From NCBI GenBank assembly GCA_014218235.1, contig CM024763.1:84740244-84804243 (forward strand): a DNA stretch of 64,000 nucleotides. Direction: 5' to 3'. The translations under genes were made by a program, and so were the position numbers. The stretch comes from Colocasia esculenta. Taxonomy: Eukaryota; Streptophyta; Magnoliopsida; Alismatales; Araceae. Below are positions 42,800-54,590 of the stretch, one piece after another; the first letter of the stretch is position 1; the number at the start of each line of letters is the position of its first letter. The notes beneath the pieces were generated by a model. That model made no database searches, had not been told where the DNA came from, and saw nothing but the letters and a program-made list of their open reading frames with translations.

Positions 42800-44359
42800 T
42801 GTAACACCTCGGAAAATTTTTATTTATTGAAAAACATGAACAATAAGATTATTGGACCTAACCATTATTATTAGAACAAAATAATTGATATTTGGAAAGG
42901 ATTAGCACTAATGAACATTATCCCAGTGTCGTACTCGGACGTGCGCGCTTCCATACGGCGACACTGAAAAATTGTAACGAAATTGAAATCTGAGAACACC
43001 ATAATTTCTAGAAAAATATGGAGATATCAGAAATATAAATATCCGAATTTTTCGATGTACGGATTTCGAGATTAAGTCGACGCGACTATTTTTCGGGTGA
43101 TTTTTCACCTAGTGTAAAATAAATTCAAAAAATTAAACTAAAATCACCATAATTTGTAAAACCATCACATTAGTCTATGGTTGAAATTTCAATACAAACG
43201 GACGTCGTTTGAATACATTTACATAAAGATTATTGGGCCAGCTGAATTATGGTTTAATTACGGGATGGATTTTTGGGGAATTTATCTTGCTAACGTAGCA
43301 TGAGCTACGCAAGCCCATGTCATGCTAAATTAACATCCTTACACGTTAGTTACCATGTGTCACTCTTGAGTGGTGCATGAGATAGGTGGCTATGGGTGGT
43401 TAAATGGGGTTTTATCCCAACACCTGTGCACCTGTGTGGCATTGCGCATGGAAAGGGCCTGGAGCTATAAATACCACTCCGTAACCAGCTTGCAAACCTT
43501 TCTAATGCAAGCTTCTGCTATTTTTTCTCTTGTTCTTGCACCCTTGTTCCTGTCTTCCACTGCTCCTTGCTGCTAGAAGAGTGTGGGAGAAGCTACTGGG
43601 TCTGCTACAGGAGGAGCTACTGGAAGTTGCAAGCTCCATCACACTTGCAATATACTTCTGCTCTTGTTTTACTACTGTAGTTTCTCTCACCTCGGTGTAA
43701 ACATTACTGGCACTCCATCACCTTTGGGGGAAGCTTTTCTATTCCTGGGATAGGTTCTTTAATCAGAAAAACATGAAGGCTTACCCTTCAGTAAGGTAGG
43801 ATTCATCTCCTTTTCCTTAATCATGTTCTCCACACATGATAAATAACTCGGGTTGAGTAGTCAAGCTGATATATCTGTAATCCTATTGTTTATCCTCTAA
43901 TTTGATGACTATTCTTACATTGGGAGGAGAAGATACTTGTTTTACTTCCAGATCATCTTCTTCTTCTTCTTCCACCCTTGATCCTTGTATATTTATAGAA
44001 GTTTGATAGAAGTCACAATACCATTAGAACTTATGACTAACTTCTGTTCAGATGTTTGGTACTTCATGCCTTGATTTAAATCCATGAAACACTTTGAGTT
44101 TTAGTATTTATCTTGTAGGAATCTTCCAATAAACCATTGCTATCAAGACCACACTTCCAACACTATACTATGTCTAATTTCTAGCTAGACAAGCTTGAAT
44201 TGCAAACCTTTCATTTCATCTTGTTTGTTCGGTTTATAAACCACTATGAGAACTATACTTAGACCTCTTCTATTTGATATAAATCATGCCTTGTTCATAG
44301 GTTCAAGATTAGGGCCTTTAGAACAGATTTACAAAGCACTTCTAGAGTTCTACAGCTGC

Positions 44360-44534
44360 CTGTCGACAGCCGGCCCAAAGTTGTGGACAGGCGCATGCTA
44401 TCCAGAACCCAGATAACTGGGACTGTGTGTAGCTGTCGACAGGCCCCTGGTTGCTGTCGACAGATACACACAGTCCAACAAACCTGAGTTTGTCTGTAGC
44501 CATCTGTCGACAGCCCCTTCTCACCTGTCGACAG
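44360..44534. promoter_or_regulatory. CTGTCGACAG palindrome array inside gypsy-type LTR S2
   Basis: Motifs begin at 44360, 44381 (degenerate TTGTGGACAG), 44433, 44454, 44504 and 44525. The steps are 21, 52, 21, 50 and 21 bp, the same plan and the same decamer as in Sirevirus C1. It lies about 900 bp downstream of the TATA-like box. Confidence 0.85.
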
Positions 44535-44932
44535 CTATGACCCTGATTCGAATTTCAGCACTTTTTCATGTGCAAATCCTTTGCTTAAACTTCACCCTAT
44601 TGGCCTACCAAGTTACCCTCATATTTACTTTGATATTTACTGTCATTCTACTATAAAGATCACCCACTTTGGATACCTTACTCTTATTGAATTATCCTTG
44701 AAACCGTCAACTCCGAATAGTACACCGTTGAGTCCATTCTCCTGTATTCAGCAACTAAGTTCAATTACTTGATATCTTGAGAGTTCAAAAGCTTGAACAC
44801 CTTGTGAGATGTGATAAACTAATGATGATGACATTTAATGGGTCCTTGGACCCCACTTGACTGATATGCCTGTGCAAATAGGGCTGGTCCATCCTGGGAG
44901 GAGCACCCGAATTCTTTACGGGCCGTACGGGA

Positions 44933-45195
44933 GTGATAAGGATAGCAGGATGATTGGCATTGCATCACTATTTCCTGATTATGGTCATCATACTTCCTGT
45001 ACTATATGAACTAATATATGAATCATTTCTTGAGCTATATTCCTAAGCATGACCTAAGTTTTACTATCACTGTATCAAGCTACTATTCTGAGATCTGCTA
45101 TTGTCTCTTTGATGTCTGTTCTATCCTTGTCTTGGAGTGATAAGGATACCGGGATGTTTGGCATTGCATCACTATCTCCTGATTATGATCATCCT
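44933..45195 (+). repeat. Direct repeat within S2
   Basis: GGAGTGATAAGGATA and GGCATTGCATCACTAT occur in a 60-bp block at about 44932-44990 and again at about 45135-45195, roughly 203 bp apart. Confidence 0.8.
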
Positions 45196-45699
45196 ATTAC
45201 CTATCCTGTGTGAATATTTATATGATTCGAACTTGAGTCTTAATATGAATATCTGAGTATGCCTGTGATTGTATACTACTGTTATACATTCACTGACATG
45301 TTATGTGGGTTATCTAACCCTGTTCTTGATACCATTCCTGTTCTTACCTAAATTATCATGTGTTTCCTGATCCTTTGATTTAAGGATTTGAATTCTACTG
45401 GGCTAGTTAGCTCACCCATCCTTCCCTTTTTAGGTAACCAAGATGGGGGAGAAGTATAAGATGGCCTGTGTGCAGAGTGGACATTGATGATGAGTCAACC
45501 AGCTGTTTACTATTTTAGTTGTTACTTTAAATGTTATGATATAGTTACTCATCCTTACTCCTCACTTAGTGTGTAATGAATGAGAAACTTTATGTAATAA
45601 GACTTCCATAGACTGTGTTATAAAAACAAACATTAATGTTTTTACTTTGGCCTATTTTCTGCCATTTCCCGATAAATAGACTTTTATTAGGACGTGACA

Positions 45700-45704
45700 C
45701 TGAT
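45700..45704. repeat. Target-site duplication of S2, right (CTGAT)
   Basis: Exact copy of 42795-42799. Confidence 0.93.
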
Positions 45705-47040
45705 GGTCCCAACAATGTTTGGGTACCAAAATCTTCTCTCCACTGATTGATTTTGCAGGAAGTCATGCACCCAACTCAAATGTGTGGTTCCTTGATAGTG
45801 GTGTTCATACACATGACTGAGACAAAGCTATTTTCATTCCTGATTGAGAAGGAGGAGGTTCTGTTACATTTGGAGTAAAAATAAAGGAAAATTATTGGTC
45901 TGGAAAGGTTGGTCAATCTTCCTCAAACTCAGTTCATAATGTTTTGTTAGTATAGTTTAAATTACAATTGCTGAGCATTAGCCAACTATGTGACAAAGGT
46001 CACAAAGTTGTGTTTGAATCTATTTTTGTAAGATAATTGACTCATCACTGATAAAATAAAATTCTTTGGAAAGAGGGAAAACAATGTCTACATGATCAAC
46101 CTTGATAAAATGTTTCTGAAAATATTTCTTGTTGCAAATAAGAATGAAATTGCATGGACTTGCACACAAAACTTGGTCATGCAAGTTTCAGAACAATAAA
46201 TAACTGTTAAGGCTGAATTTGGTTAAGGTCTTCCTGAATCCTTTTCTAATGTAGAAAATCAAGTTTGTGGGATTTGTGCCCAAGGAAAACAAACCAGAAA
46301 ATCTTTAAAACCTTTAATGAGGTACGCACATCTAAGTCACTAGAATTACTTCACATGACCTCTTGGCCCAACAAGAATTCTAAGACTTAGTGGCAAAAGA
46401 TATGGGTTTGTCATTATTGATGATTTTACTAGATTTACATGGGTTATCTTTTCTGTCCCACAAAAGTGATGCTTGCCTTGAGTTCAGAATTTTTGTACCA
46501 CTGCCTTAACAAGTTTTCCATATAAAATCAAAACATTTTGACTGATCATGGGGTGAGTTTGAAACAAATCCTTTTCCTGATTTATGTGCTGAACTTCACA
46601 TATTTCACAAGTTTTTCTTCACCAAGAACTCTAGAACAAATGGAGTTGTGGAAAGAAAGAAAGGACTCTTGTGGAAATGGCTAGATCCATGCTCTTAGAA
46701 AGCAATTTGCCCAAATCCTTCTGGGCTGAAGCTGTGATACAGGAAATCACATTCTCAATAGAGCATTGTCAGACCAAAAATCATAAAAACCCCTTATGAG
46801 TTTTGAAAAACAAAAGCCAACCTTGTCTTATTTTAAAATCTTTGGTGTAAATGTTTTGTGCATAACAACAATAAGGAAAATCTTGACAAGTTTGATGCTA
46901 AAAGTCAGGAAGCCATCTTTCTTGGCTATTCTGAAGTGTCAAGAGCTTTTAGAGTTTACTCTCTTAAGAACAAACTGTTGAAGAGTCTCCACATGTATTT
47001 TTGATGAAAATTCTTTTTCAACTCATGGTTCTAAATCTTG
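45705..47040 (+). pseudogene. C2 protease and integrase ruins
   Basis: The region opens with the GPNNVWVPK border motif. Then come protease residues WFLDSGVHTHD (about 45790), where the Asp-Ser-Gly is kept but a stop follows, and KLLSISQLC-like sequence. Integrase remains include a GHASF-like zinc-finger start (46170), CGICAQGKQTRKS (46270), IDDFTRFTWV (46418), a TDHG position (46538) and NGVVERK (46640). Small deletions change the frame every 50-200 bp, so nothing can be translated. Confidence 0.85.
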
Positions 47041-48296
47041 CAGCGGCAGTCAAGATAATGAAGAGGATGATTTCATTGTGGATTCTTCACCAACTGTTGA
47101 GGAAAATGAAGACATTGTTGAGAATTTGAACATTCATTCACCTACTCCTAGTGGATCAGGTAATGTTGTTCCAGACTTAAGTGCACCTCAACAGGTAACT
47201 TCTGAACATAAATTTTTGAGAGATCACCCATTAGAAAATGTTGTTGGCAATGTCCATGATAGGGTAAGAACTAGATCATCATTCCTGAATGCAATGCATG
47301 AAGACCCACTAGCACTAATTTCACAGTTGAACCAAAATCAATTGATGAAGCTCTAATGAGTTCCGATTGGATCATGCAATGCATGATGAACTTCATCAAT
47401 TTGAAAGAAATCAAGTATGGGAATTAGTACCTAGACCTAGTGACCAATCAGTCATTGGCACTAGATGATTTTCAGAAATAAATTGAATGAAATGGTCAAG
47501 TCATAAGGATAAAGCTAGGCTAGTTGCAAAGGGGTACAACTAAGAATTTGGAATTGATTTTGAAGAGTCATATGCCCCTGTAGCTAGGCTAGAAGCTGTA
47601 AGAATTTTTCTTGCTTTTGCATCTTCACTGAAATTTAAAGTTTATCAAATGGATGTCAAAAGTGCCTTTTTGAATGGTTATATAAAAGAAAATATTTTTG
47701 TTGAACAACCTCCGAGCTTTGAAAATGAAAAATATCCTAATCATATTTTTAATCTTCATAAGGCTCTTTCTGGTCTTAACAAGCTCCAAGAGCTTGGTAT
47801 GATCGTTTGAGTTCTTTTCTGCTTGAAAAAGGATATTTCTAGAGGTAATGTTGATCAAACCCTGTTCACAAAAACTGTCAATAAACAAATAATTGCAGTC
47901 CAAATTTATGTTGATGACATAATATTTGGATCAACCATAGGAGCCTGTGCACTGAATTTGCAAACCAAATGAAAAATGAATTTGAAATGAGTTTAATGGG
48001 AGATTTACAATTTTTCTTGAGATGCAGGTTAACCAAACCAGTGAGGGATCTTCATAAGTCAAACAAATATGTCAAAGAACTTCTGAAAATGTTTGACTTC
48101 CAGAACCTCAAGCATTCAAGTACACCCCATTGCAATTAGTGTTAAACTAGAAGAGGACCTCACTTGGTAAGTCAGTAGACCCAAAGACATACAGAGGTAT
48201 GATTGGTTTCTCTACTTTATCTCACCACTTCTAGACCTGACATTCAGTTTAGGTGTGCTTGTGTTCTAGATTTCAAGCTAATCCAAAGAAAGTCAC
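47041..48296 (+). pseudogene. C2 integrase-RT linker and reverse transcriptase ruins
   Basis: Frame 47078-47356 encodes the acidic linker (VEENEDIVENLN, then HPLENVVGNVHDRVRTRS). RT motifs follow in shifting frames: FEESYAPVARLEAVRIFLA (47560), YQMDVKSAFLNGYIKE (47643), the catalytic YVDDIIFGST (about 47908) and a QPxx-STP-like region. These match C1 RT closely. Several single-base and short deletions remove function. Confidence 0.88.
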
Positions 48297-48878
48297 ATGT
48301 TAGCTGTTAAAAGAATCTTTAAATATCTTGTTGGAACATGTGATCTTGGAATTTGGTATCCTGCTGGTTGTAAGTTAGATTTGATTGCCTATTGTGATGC
48401 TGATTATGCTGGGTGTAAACTTGATAGAAAAAGCACAAGTGGCTTATGTTTGTACTTAGGTGGATGCCTAATCTCTTGGGCTTCTAAAAAGTAACACTCA
48501 GTTGCTCTATCAAGTGCAGAGGCTGAGTATGTTGCAGCTGGTAGATGTGGCACTCAAATTCTTTGGGTGAAACATCAACTTCTTGATTACAACCAAGAGT
48601 TAGGTTGTGTTCCCATTCTTTGTGACAACACAAGTGCCATAAATCTGTCTAAAAATCCAATTCAGCATTCTAGAACAAAACACATTGAAATTAGGCATCA
48701 TTTCTTAAGAGATGAGGTAGCAAAGAAATCTTTTGAACTCCTCTTTATTGAAACTGAAAAACAAATTGCTGATATCTTCACCAAACCTCTCCTGACAGTA
48801 GATTTTTCATCCTTGGAGAGAGCTTGGTCTTTGCAAATATCCATCTTCTTGATCTCTCTCATTGGGTTGAGTGTTTAG
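48297..48878 (+). pseudogene. C2 RNase H
   Basis: Two in-phase-like frames (48297-48494 and 48567-48878) give AVKRIFKYLVGTCDLG, CDADYAGCKLDRKSTSG, SWASKK, then CDNTSAINLSKNP, HIEIRHHFLRDEVAKKSF and ADIFTKPL. A TAA at 48492 replaces the Gln after SWASKK. This is the most intact pol piece of C2 and sets the pol end just before 48880. Confidence 0.92.
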
Positions 48879-50231
48879 GAGGTTTCTGAGGGGGAGTCAA
48901 CTGTTTCATCATTCTTCTTTGCTTCCTTGATTCATGTTGTTCACATCTCTCTCAAACCATTTTCAGTTCTTTTTGGTCAAATAAATTCTTCAATCTCACC
49001 TTGTGTTGAAATTCTTGGTATATCAAATGGTGATTTGAAGAAGGACAAGTCTGCTTGTCTGGACACTTTCACTATGCTAGAGTAATGTCTCCGCCAAGTA
49101 TCAAGAATCAAATAGCAATTGTTGAGGGGGAGTCTTGTTCTTCAAAAGAATCTTTTCAGTTTTTCACAAATCTTGCATATCTTTATCTTGATGAAAATTG
49201 CTGGATCATCATCTCAGGGGAGCTAGAGAATTCACAAATCATTCTTTTTGCAAAATTCAACTTCTTCTTGAATTACAACAACTCCCTTGCATGATGTCCT
49301 CATTGAGTTGTCTAGAACCTCAAAATGATTCTTTGTGTGATCTACTACATTTTTACAGTCAACTCTCAACTATACTCTTCAGACTACGAAATTCAAATCT
49401 CTTTCAAAGACTGAAGGATAATGTGTGCCTTGAAGTTAAACATCTTTTTTTTGCAACTGATGTGGGATATAAATGTTTTCATTTTATAAAATTCTCCTTA
49501 CAATTACCATTCAACAGAGCATGGCACAAATGCTGAGAAACTACAAACCTTCACAATGAATGAAGTGCCATGTATGTTTGAGGTATTATTGCTATCTCTG
49601 TTCAAGGGGTTCAAAAATCAAACAATAAAAACAAAAATGCTCTATACATTTTGATGATGACTGAGTAACTGGAAATATTGGCGTCTGATAAACGTATATT
49701 TTCATGTCAAAAGGTTATCATTTACCCCTTGAAACTTGATAATGGGTAAATCTCTAGTATCCAGGACTATGTTGTGTAAAAAGCATTAGTTCTTGAGTGA
49801 ACAAGATTTACTACATTTGATAGTTTATTTAAAAAAATTATGTTTTTGTCCAAGGAGAATTGTTCTTAAAATAATCCTCCCTATCTTTCATCAGTTTTCT
49901 TTAAAGCTGTTTATTTTCATCACACTTGATCTCAATCTAAAGACATTTTTATTTCTTTGGATTTGGAGAATATGGTAGTTTGTCATTGATTGTTGAATGT
50001 ATTATATCCCTCAAACCATCATTTTAATGGCTCAAGTCATTTAATGAATATATCATGTAAGTTGTTGTGTAAAACCTGAAGTTTGCTGAATTTTTTATAA
50101 CAATTTGAAAAATGAATTCTTTGGTGTCTTAAAAATCCTTGAAAAGTTAATTCCATTCATATTTCATCATATTAAAGATTTCCAAAATTCACAAAATTTT
50201 CCCATGCTCGAATTTACAAATTCTTCAGGCC
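48879..50231 (+). other. C2 post-pol non-coding region
   Basis: No gene. It contains purine tracts TGAGGGGGAG (48888, 49128) and CAGGGGAGC (49215), CNE1 at 49016-49100 (stem GACAAG/CTTGTC, 49044-49059), and CNE2 at 49661-49713 (stem GGCGT/ACGT). It aligns in order with the minus-strand C3 region 35600-37040. Confidence 0.7.
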
Positions 50232-50400
50232 AGGTCGACACCACCTCCATCTAGTGTCGACGCAGTCTAAGCCCGTGTCGACACACTCCCTGTCTAGTGT
50301 CGACACACAGGCCTTTCTAGACGATTCTAGCCGTTGGCGCCGGTTTGGGGTTTCTTGTTCCTGCAGTTTATTATACCCTAAAACCCTTTTATACCCCAGG
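50232..50400 (+). promoter_or_regulatory. Putative internal promoter of the C2 extra ORF
   Basis: Four GTCGAC motifs begin at 50232, 50254, 50275 and 50297 (steps 22, 21, 22). The GGCGCCGGTTT...TTGTTCCTGC block shared with C3 follows, then TTATTATACC and TTTTATACCCC boxes (50367-50398), then the ATG at 50535. The array-to-TATA distance (60-90 bp) is like that in the LTR. Confidence 0.6.
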
Positions 50401-50534
50401 TCGACCCCATGGCCGCCATCTCTCTTTGAAAACGGCAAGAATCTTCATCTCCTTCCCTCCTCCCACCCATCATTGTCTCCATTCTCTTTTCCCCATCCAT
50501 TCCATCCCATGTTCTTCCTCATTCTTCTGCAACC

Positions 50535-52440
50535 ATGGCTCCCAAGCAGGTGCCCCGCCGTGGTGCCAGGTCTAGGGCAAACGCCAGACCCATTGCCGTG
50601 GAAGAACCACCCTCAGAGAGGAGAAGCAAGCGTCGGCATGACCCTGCTCCACAGCCAGATGATCATCTGCATCTCCTACTCCATCGAAGAGAGGTAGGAC
50701 ATCCTCTTCCAGTAGAGGCCCTTCCCACAGAAGATCTGCTCACCCTAGAGGAAAATTTTGGCATCTTCTCCTGAGTCCCTCTGGGAATCCTCCTCCATTC
50801 ATCTGGATCTTCCAAGCCTTGTGAGGCCACTCCATCCAAGCTTGCTAGCAAAGGAAAGTCTATTCCTCAAACCTAGGGCCTTGACCTAGCGGATAATGCC
50901 TAGCAGCTGCATTCCCTGAAGTCCTTCAATTCTTCCGCTTTCAGACTTGGTTGCCCTTCATTCTGAGTTCAGAACCTTTTACCCCCTTTGTTCAAGAATT
51001 TATCTGAACCTAGAATGCACAGATGAAGGTTACAAGTCAGAGGTCAAAGGTGTTGTGATTGACTTGCCTACTGATTGGCTGCCACCTTGTTCAGAGTCCC
51101 AGATGAAGGTGAAAGTTATCATGATTTTGAGTTTGATCTGCATGAGGCCTATTCTATCTTACTGGACTCCCCTATTGAGTCAGAACCCAACAGACCTTTG
51201 TCACCAAGTTCAACACCATACCTTCCTCCTGCATTGAAATTGTGCATCACATCCCTCACCACAATCATCACACCCAAGTGTGGGGACGGGATAGACTCAC
51301 TGACATACAGAGATTTGTCATTTACTGCATGAAGAAAGAGATCAAGATTAATTTGCATGTCATCATGTACCAAATCATGTCAGAAACCACAAGGAAGGAT
51401 CTCCACAGATCTCTACCTTATTGCTCATCTCACACCAGTATTTGCACATTTTGGAGTGTCATTTGAGAATGAGCAAGCCCAATCCATTCCCAAGGCAAAT
51501 ATCTACAATTTGAAGCACATTAAGAAATTCATGGGATTTAGACTGGAAGGTGATCAAGTCAGAAGAGGACCATTTGTAGTTGAGGCACCAGTGGCTCCAG
51601 AGGTTGTACCCCTCCTGAGGTACCTCAATCTCCTGCACATGAGGACCAGCCTCCTGTTGTGGATGAACCACCCATACCTCAGGTCATGCTCCTCACACAC
51701 CTACCTTTCAAGTCTCTTCACCACATCTCCCTGATGTGGAAATTCCTTCCTTCACTCCACAAGCCCAGCCTCTACTTCTACTGGTGGACCCTTCTGCTCC
51801 ACCAGAACTATATTCCTTTTTGACTGAGAAAGTTTGATACATCACTTCTCCTCCATCAACAAATGTCATAGAGCTTTGACTTGAAGATACAGAGGTTGGA
51901 AATTCTATGAATGCTCAGTCATCAAGCAGAAAGAGAGCATCAGATCATGCACTCAAAGGTTAACATAGGCTCATTGGCACTTTGGCTGATGCATCTATTG
52001 AACTCAAGGAGCATCAAGAAACCTTAAAAGGCCCTTGAGGAATTTTGTGCAAATTCCCAATCAACTTGTTCAACAGTCAGGAAGCAGTCTCACCAGATAT
52101 CCAAGACTAGGCTGTCATTTGCTCATATGGTTGATACTTGGAAGGCATGAGAAAATCTCTCAGCACACTAGACAATGAGATGTCTATTCTAAAGAAAGAG
52201 CGCACCATATTAACAAACATGGAATTGCCATTATCTTCTTCTGGTTCACAGCCTATCTCAGCTAGCTTTGTCTGCCTTTCAGTTAAATATGTATGAAAAA
52301 GTCAAAGGTTGGAAGAGTTGCTACACACAAGGCTGTCCACAATGCAAACTCAACTCAGATCCAACCTTGCAGCAATGGAGTCAAGGTGAAGACAATGAAT
52401 CACTCCTTCTTCCCATTCCTCCTCCTCCTCATGCTTAATG
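50535..52440 (+). pseudogene. Extra (env-position) ORF of C2, decayed
   Basis: The ATG at 50535 starts MAPKQVPRRGARSRANARP, nearly the same as the C3 ORF start, and continues ERRSKRRHDP. After about 50655 the frame changes repeatedly, but matches to C3 remain: NLECTDEGYKSEVKGVVID (51003), DEGESYHDFEFDLHEAYSI (51090), IMYQIMSETTRKDLHRSLPY (51363) and KHIKKFMGFRLEGDQVRRG (51510). A coiled-coil tail with TLADASIELKEHQE-type residues follows (about 51975). The gene ends near PPPPH-type codons (52420). It is a dead copy of the gene seen nearly whole in C3. Confidence 0.85.
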
Positions 52441-52902
52441 TACTTTTTCTTTTGATGATGTCAAAGGGGAGAAGAAAGAAGAAAAGAAAGAAAAACTTTT
52501 GGAATGTATTTGAATGCTTGTAATGAACATCTTTGTTAATGAAAAGTAATACTTGTTTTGTTGAATGAAAAGAAACACACCTGTCTTGAATGTGATTGAA
52601 ATCTTTGTGAAATGTATGTTAATGAATGTCAATGATGGATGATTGTCAAGCTGCTTGGCCATTAATGAAAAGACTTTCATCATTAGTAACATTGTGCCTC
52701 TTGAATGTGCAAAATGTCAAATGTTGCTAAAGTGTGTTCAATGGCTTTTGATAATTGTGAATAAAAGTGATTGAAACTGTTCATTGTCATTCAGTGTGTT
52801 TGAAGTTGAATGTTAGTAAACAAATGGCTTAAAATCACATTTTATGAGATTTCGAATTTTCATGTGGACTAATATGTTTGCCATCATCAAAAAAGGGGAG
52901 AT
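52441..52902 (+). other. C2 3' non-coding region and polypurine tract
   Basis: No gene. AT-rich sequence with repeated TTGAATG words ends in the polypurine tract AAAAAAGGGGAGAT (52889-52902) directly before the LTR. Confidence 0.75.
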
Positions 52903-54477
52903 TGTTGGGTTGAGTGTGAGTTAATATATTTCCCCTCATAATTTTGATGATGACAAGTTGTGCTTTTAATGCACAAATAAGTGGAACATGTTAACACTCA
53001 CACATGTAATAACATTATTCAAAAAGCATGTTTCCAAACACATTTATCGTTTATATTCATGATAATACATTGGACTAATGATTTATGTGTTTATTTCTCA
53101 GAGACATACAATTCTTGCAAGGGTAGTGTCGACACCCCCCCTACTGGTGTCGACACAATGCTTCAAACCCAAGGCAAAATGATGAAGAAATGGTCAAGTG
53201 GTGTCGACACAGGATCAAGTAGTGTCGACACTAGATTCAGCTCCCAGAAGGCCTTTTTGCAAATTCTGTACAGTGTGTCGACACAGCCTGAAGTAGTGTT
53301 GACACTAGAGACCCTTCTCAGAGAACCTTTTGTGCCAGTTTGGGACAGTGTGTCGACACACCCCATGGGTAGGTCGACACACTCCGAAAACTTTTCACCT
53401 TAAGTCACATCTGGACACGTGGCACTCTAGGGATCATGTGGATCGACCTTGGATCATGTGCCCACGTCCCCGAAGGGTACTTTTGGACACATTGGGCTAT
53501 AAATACCCTCCAATTGGCCATTCAACCAACAAGAGAACCTCCAAGAGCCTTCCAAAAGTCTGTTTGGCGGCAAGAAGTGTTCTCCTCCCCGATCTTGCTC
53601 CCCTTGTGCTTCTTCAACCCAATTCCCACTTCTCCAAGCACAAGAAGTGAAGACTGATCCAAGATGAAGCAGTGAGATCACTTCCAAGGGTGTAGATCAA
53701 GTAGAAGCATCCAATTGTGAAGATTTCAAGGAAGATCCCGAAGCACAAGTTGCAGAGCATCGGCCAGGGACTTCAAGGGATCAAGCTTCTTCACAATTCA
53801 GCCTCTACAAGGGTGTATACTTGAAGAACAAGGATCTTACACTCAATTCCTCAATTCCCCTTGTTTCTTCTAAGTCATTCTTGAGATTGTGCATGCACTG
53901 TTGCATCAATCTTCTTGAATGAACTTTTACAGATCAGATCATTGCTAGAGGATCTGGATCTTTGTGTTTTTGTTCTAGCAAGTTGTTTGTGAGCCTGTGT
54001 GCTCAGTGTTGAGTCGTTGTACTCAGTTGTGGTTGAGCAGTTGTGCTCAGGTGTCTAGAGTAGTCTTGCTTTAGAAGTTGTGTGAGTTGTAGAACTCAGT
54101 GTGTTTGAGTTGTCAGGCTCCAGTGTGTGGTTTATCCAAGTTGTGTAGTGGATCCTCACAGTGTGAGGGGTGGATGTAGGAATCACGTGGTGTGATTTCC
54201 GAACCACCTAAAAATCTCTGTGCCGTGGTTTGCTTGTGATTCAAATTCACTTTGCGCTAGATGTATGCATAGGGTTTTTCGAATTCACTTCTAATTAACT
54301 TGATCTCACACTCTAATCATATAATTCACACAATCACTCATCAGATCTGTAAAGTGCTCTTTCAAATTGCCTCTGATTCAAAGCATTGATTTAAATTGGC
54401 TAAGCTTTCGCAATTTTTGGCTTAGATCTATTCAACCCCCCATTCTAGATCTGATCCAACCTATTTTCGATCCTACA
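52903..54477 (+). repeat. 3' LTR of C2
   Basis: This is a 1575-bp copy of 28218-29767. It carries an additional 35-bp segment near 53438-53476 not present in the 5' LTR. It has the TATAAATA box near 53502, the GAG..CTC array at 53991-54124 and the 40-nt hairpin at 54169-54208. Confidence 0.95.
53126..53380. promoter_or_regulatory. GTGTCGACAC palindrome array, C2 3' LTR
   Basis: Pairs begin at 53126/53147, 53201/53222, 53275/53296 and 53350/53371, each 21 bp apart with a pair period of 74-75 bp, as in the 5' LTR. Confidence 0.88.
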
Positions 54478-54589
54478 CATCGGGATGACGAAAGCTATAA
54501 AAATGAGTAGAGATCCTGGCAATCTGGTCTTGTAACTGCACTTGTGTGTTTACCAGTGTATCCATTCTCATATCCACATGATCGAGATG
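54478..54589 (-). mobile_element. Truncated second C1 internal region, part 2
   Basis: It continues 28217 and matches 18247-18357 of C1. It starts with the CATCG target duplication of C2 and ends abruptly at GATCGAGATG, where G2 LTR sequence begins. The extra ORF and everything upstream of it (in element sense) are missing from this second copy. Confidence 0.88.
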
Positions 54590-54590
54590 A

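Larger units (their letters stand above)
42800..45699 (+). mobile_element. Solo LTR S2, gypsy type
   Basis: The 2.9-kb block runs from TGTAACACCTCGG to GGACGTGACA, gypsy-style LTR ends, with a perfect CTGAT duplication and no internal genes. It has a CTATAAATACC box at about 43465, a splice-donor-like AAGGTAGG at 43795, and near its end TTAGCTCACCC followed by a pyrimidine run and TAG (45433). A CTGTCGACAG array lies at 44360-44534. A 60-bp sequence is repeated at 44933 and 45136. No related internal region is present in the window. Confidence 0.9.
28218..54477 (+). mobile_element. Ty1/copia Sirevirus-type element C2 (26 kb with nested insertions)
   Basis: C2 lies on the plus strand with LTRs 28218-29767 and 52903-54477, primer site 29770, gag from 29883, a decayed pol (45705-48878), a post-pol region, a decayed extra ORF (50535-52440) and a polypurine tract at 52887. 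Two later insertions, C3 and S2, account for 13.6 kb. Without them C2 is about 12.6 kb, large for copia but usual for Sireviruses. Pol has many small deletions, far more decay than C1. Confidence 0.94.

Noticed and set aside
43502..43690. Small plant gene in S2 near the CTATAAATACC box
   Set aside because: Short Ser/Arg/Gln-rich frame on the opposite strand to the box, with no partner elsewhere; most likely LTR leader sequence.
28218..54477. Integrated pararetrovirus or true retrovirus with an envelope gene
   Set aside because: Gag, protease, integrase, RT order, LTRs and tRNA-Met primer sites are those of Ty1/copia Sireviruses; the downstream ORF lacks visible envelope hallmarks and there is no movement or coat protein.
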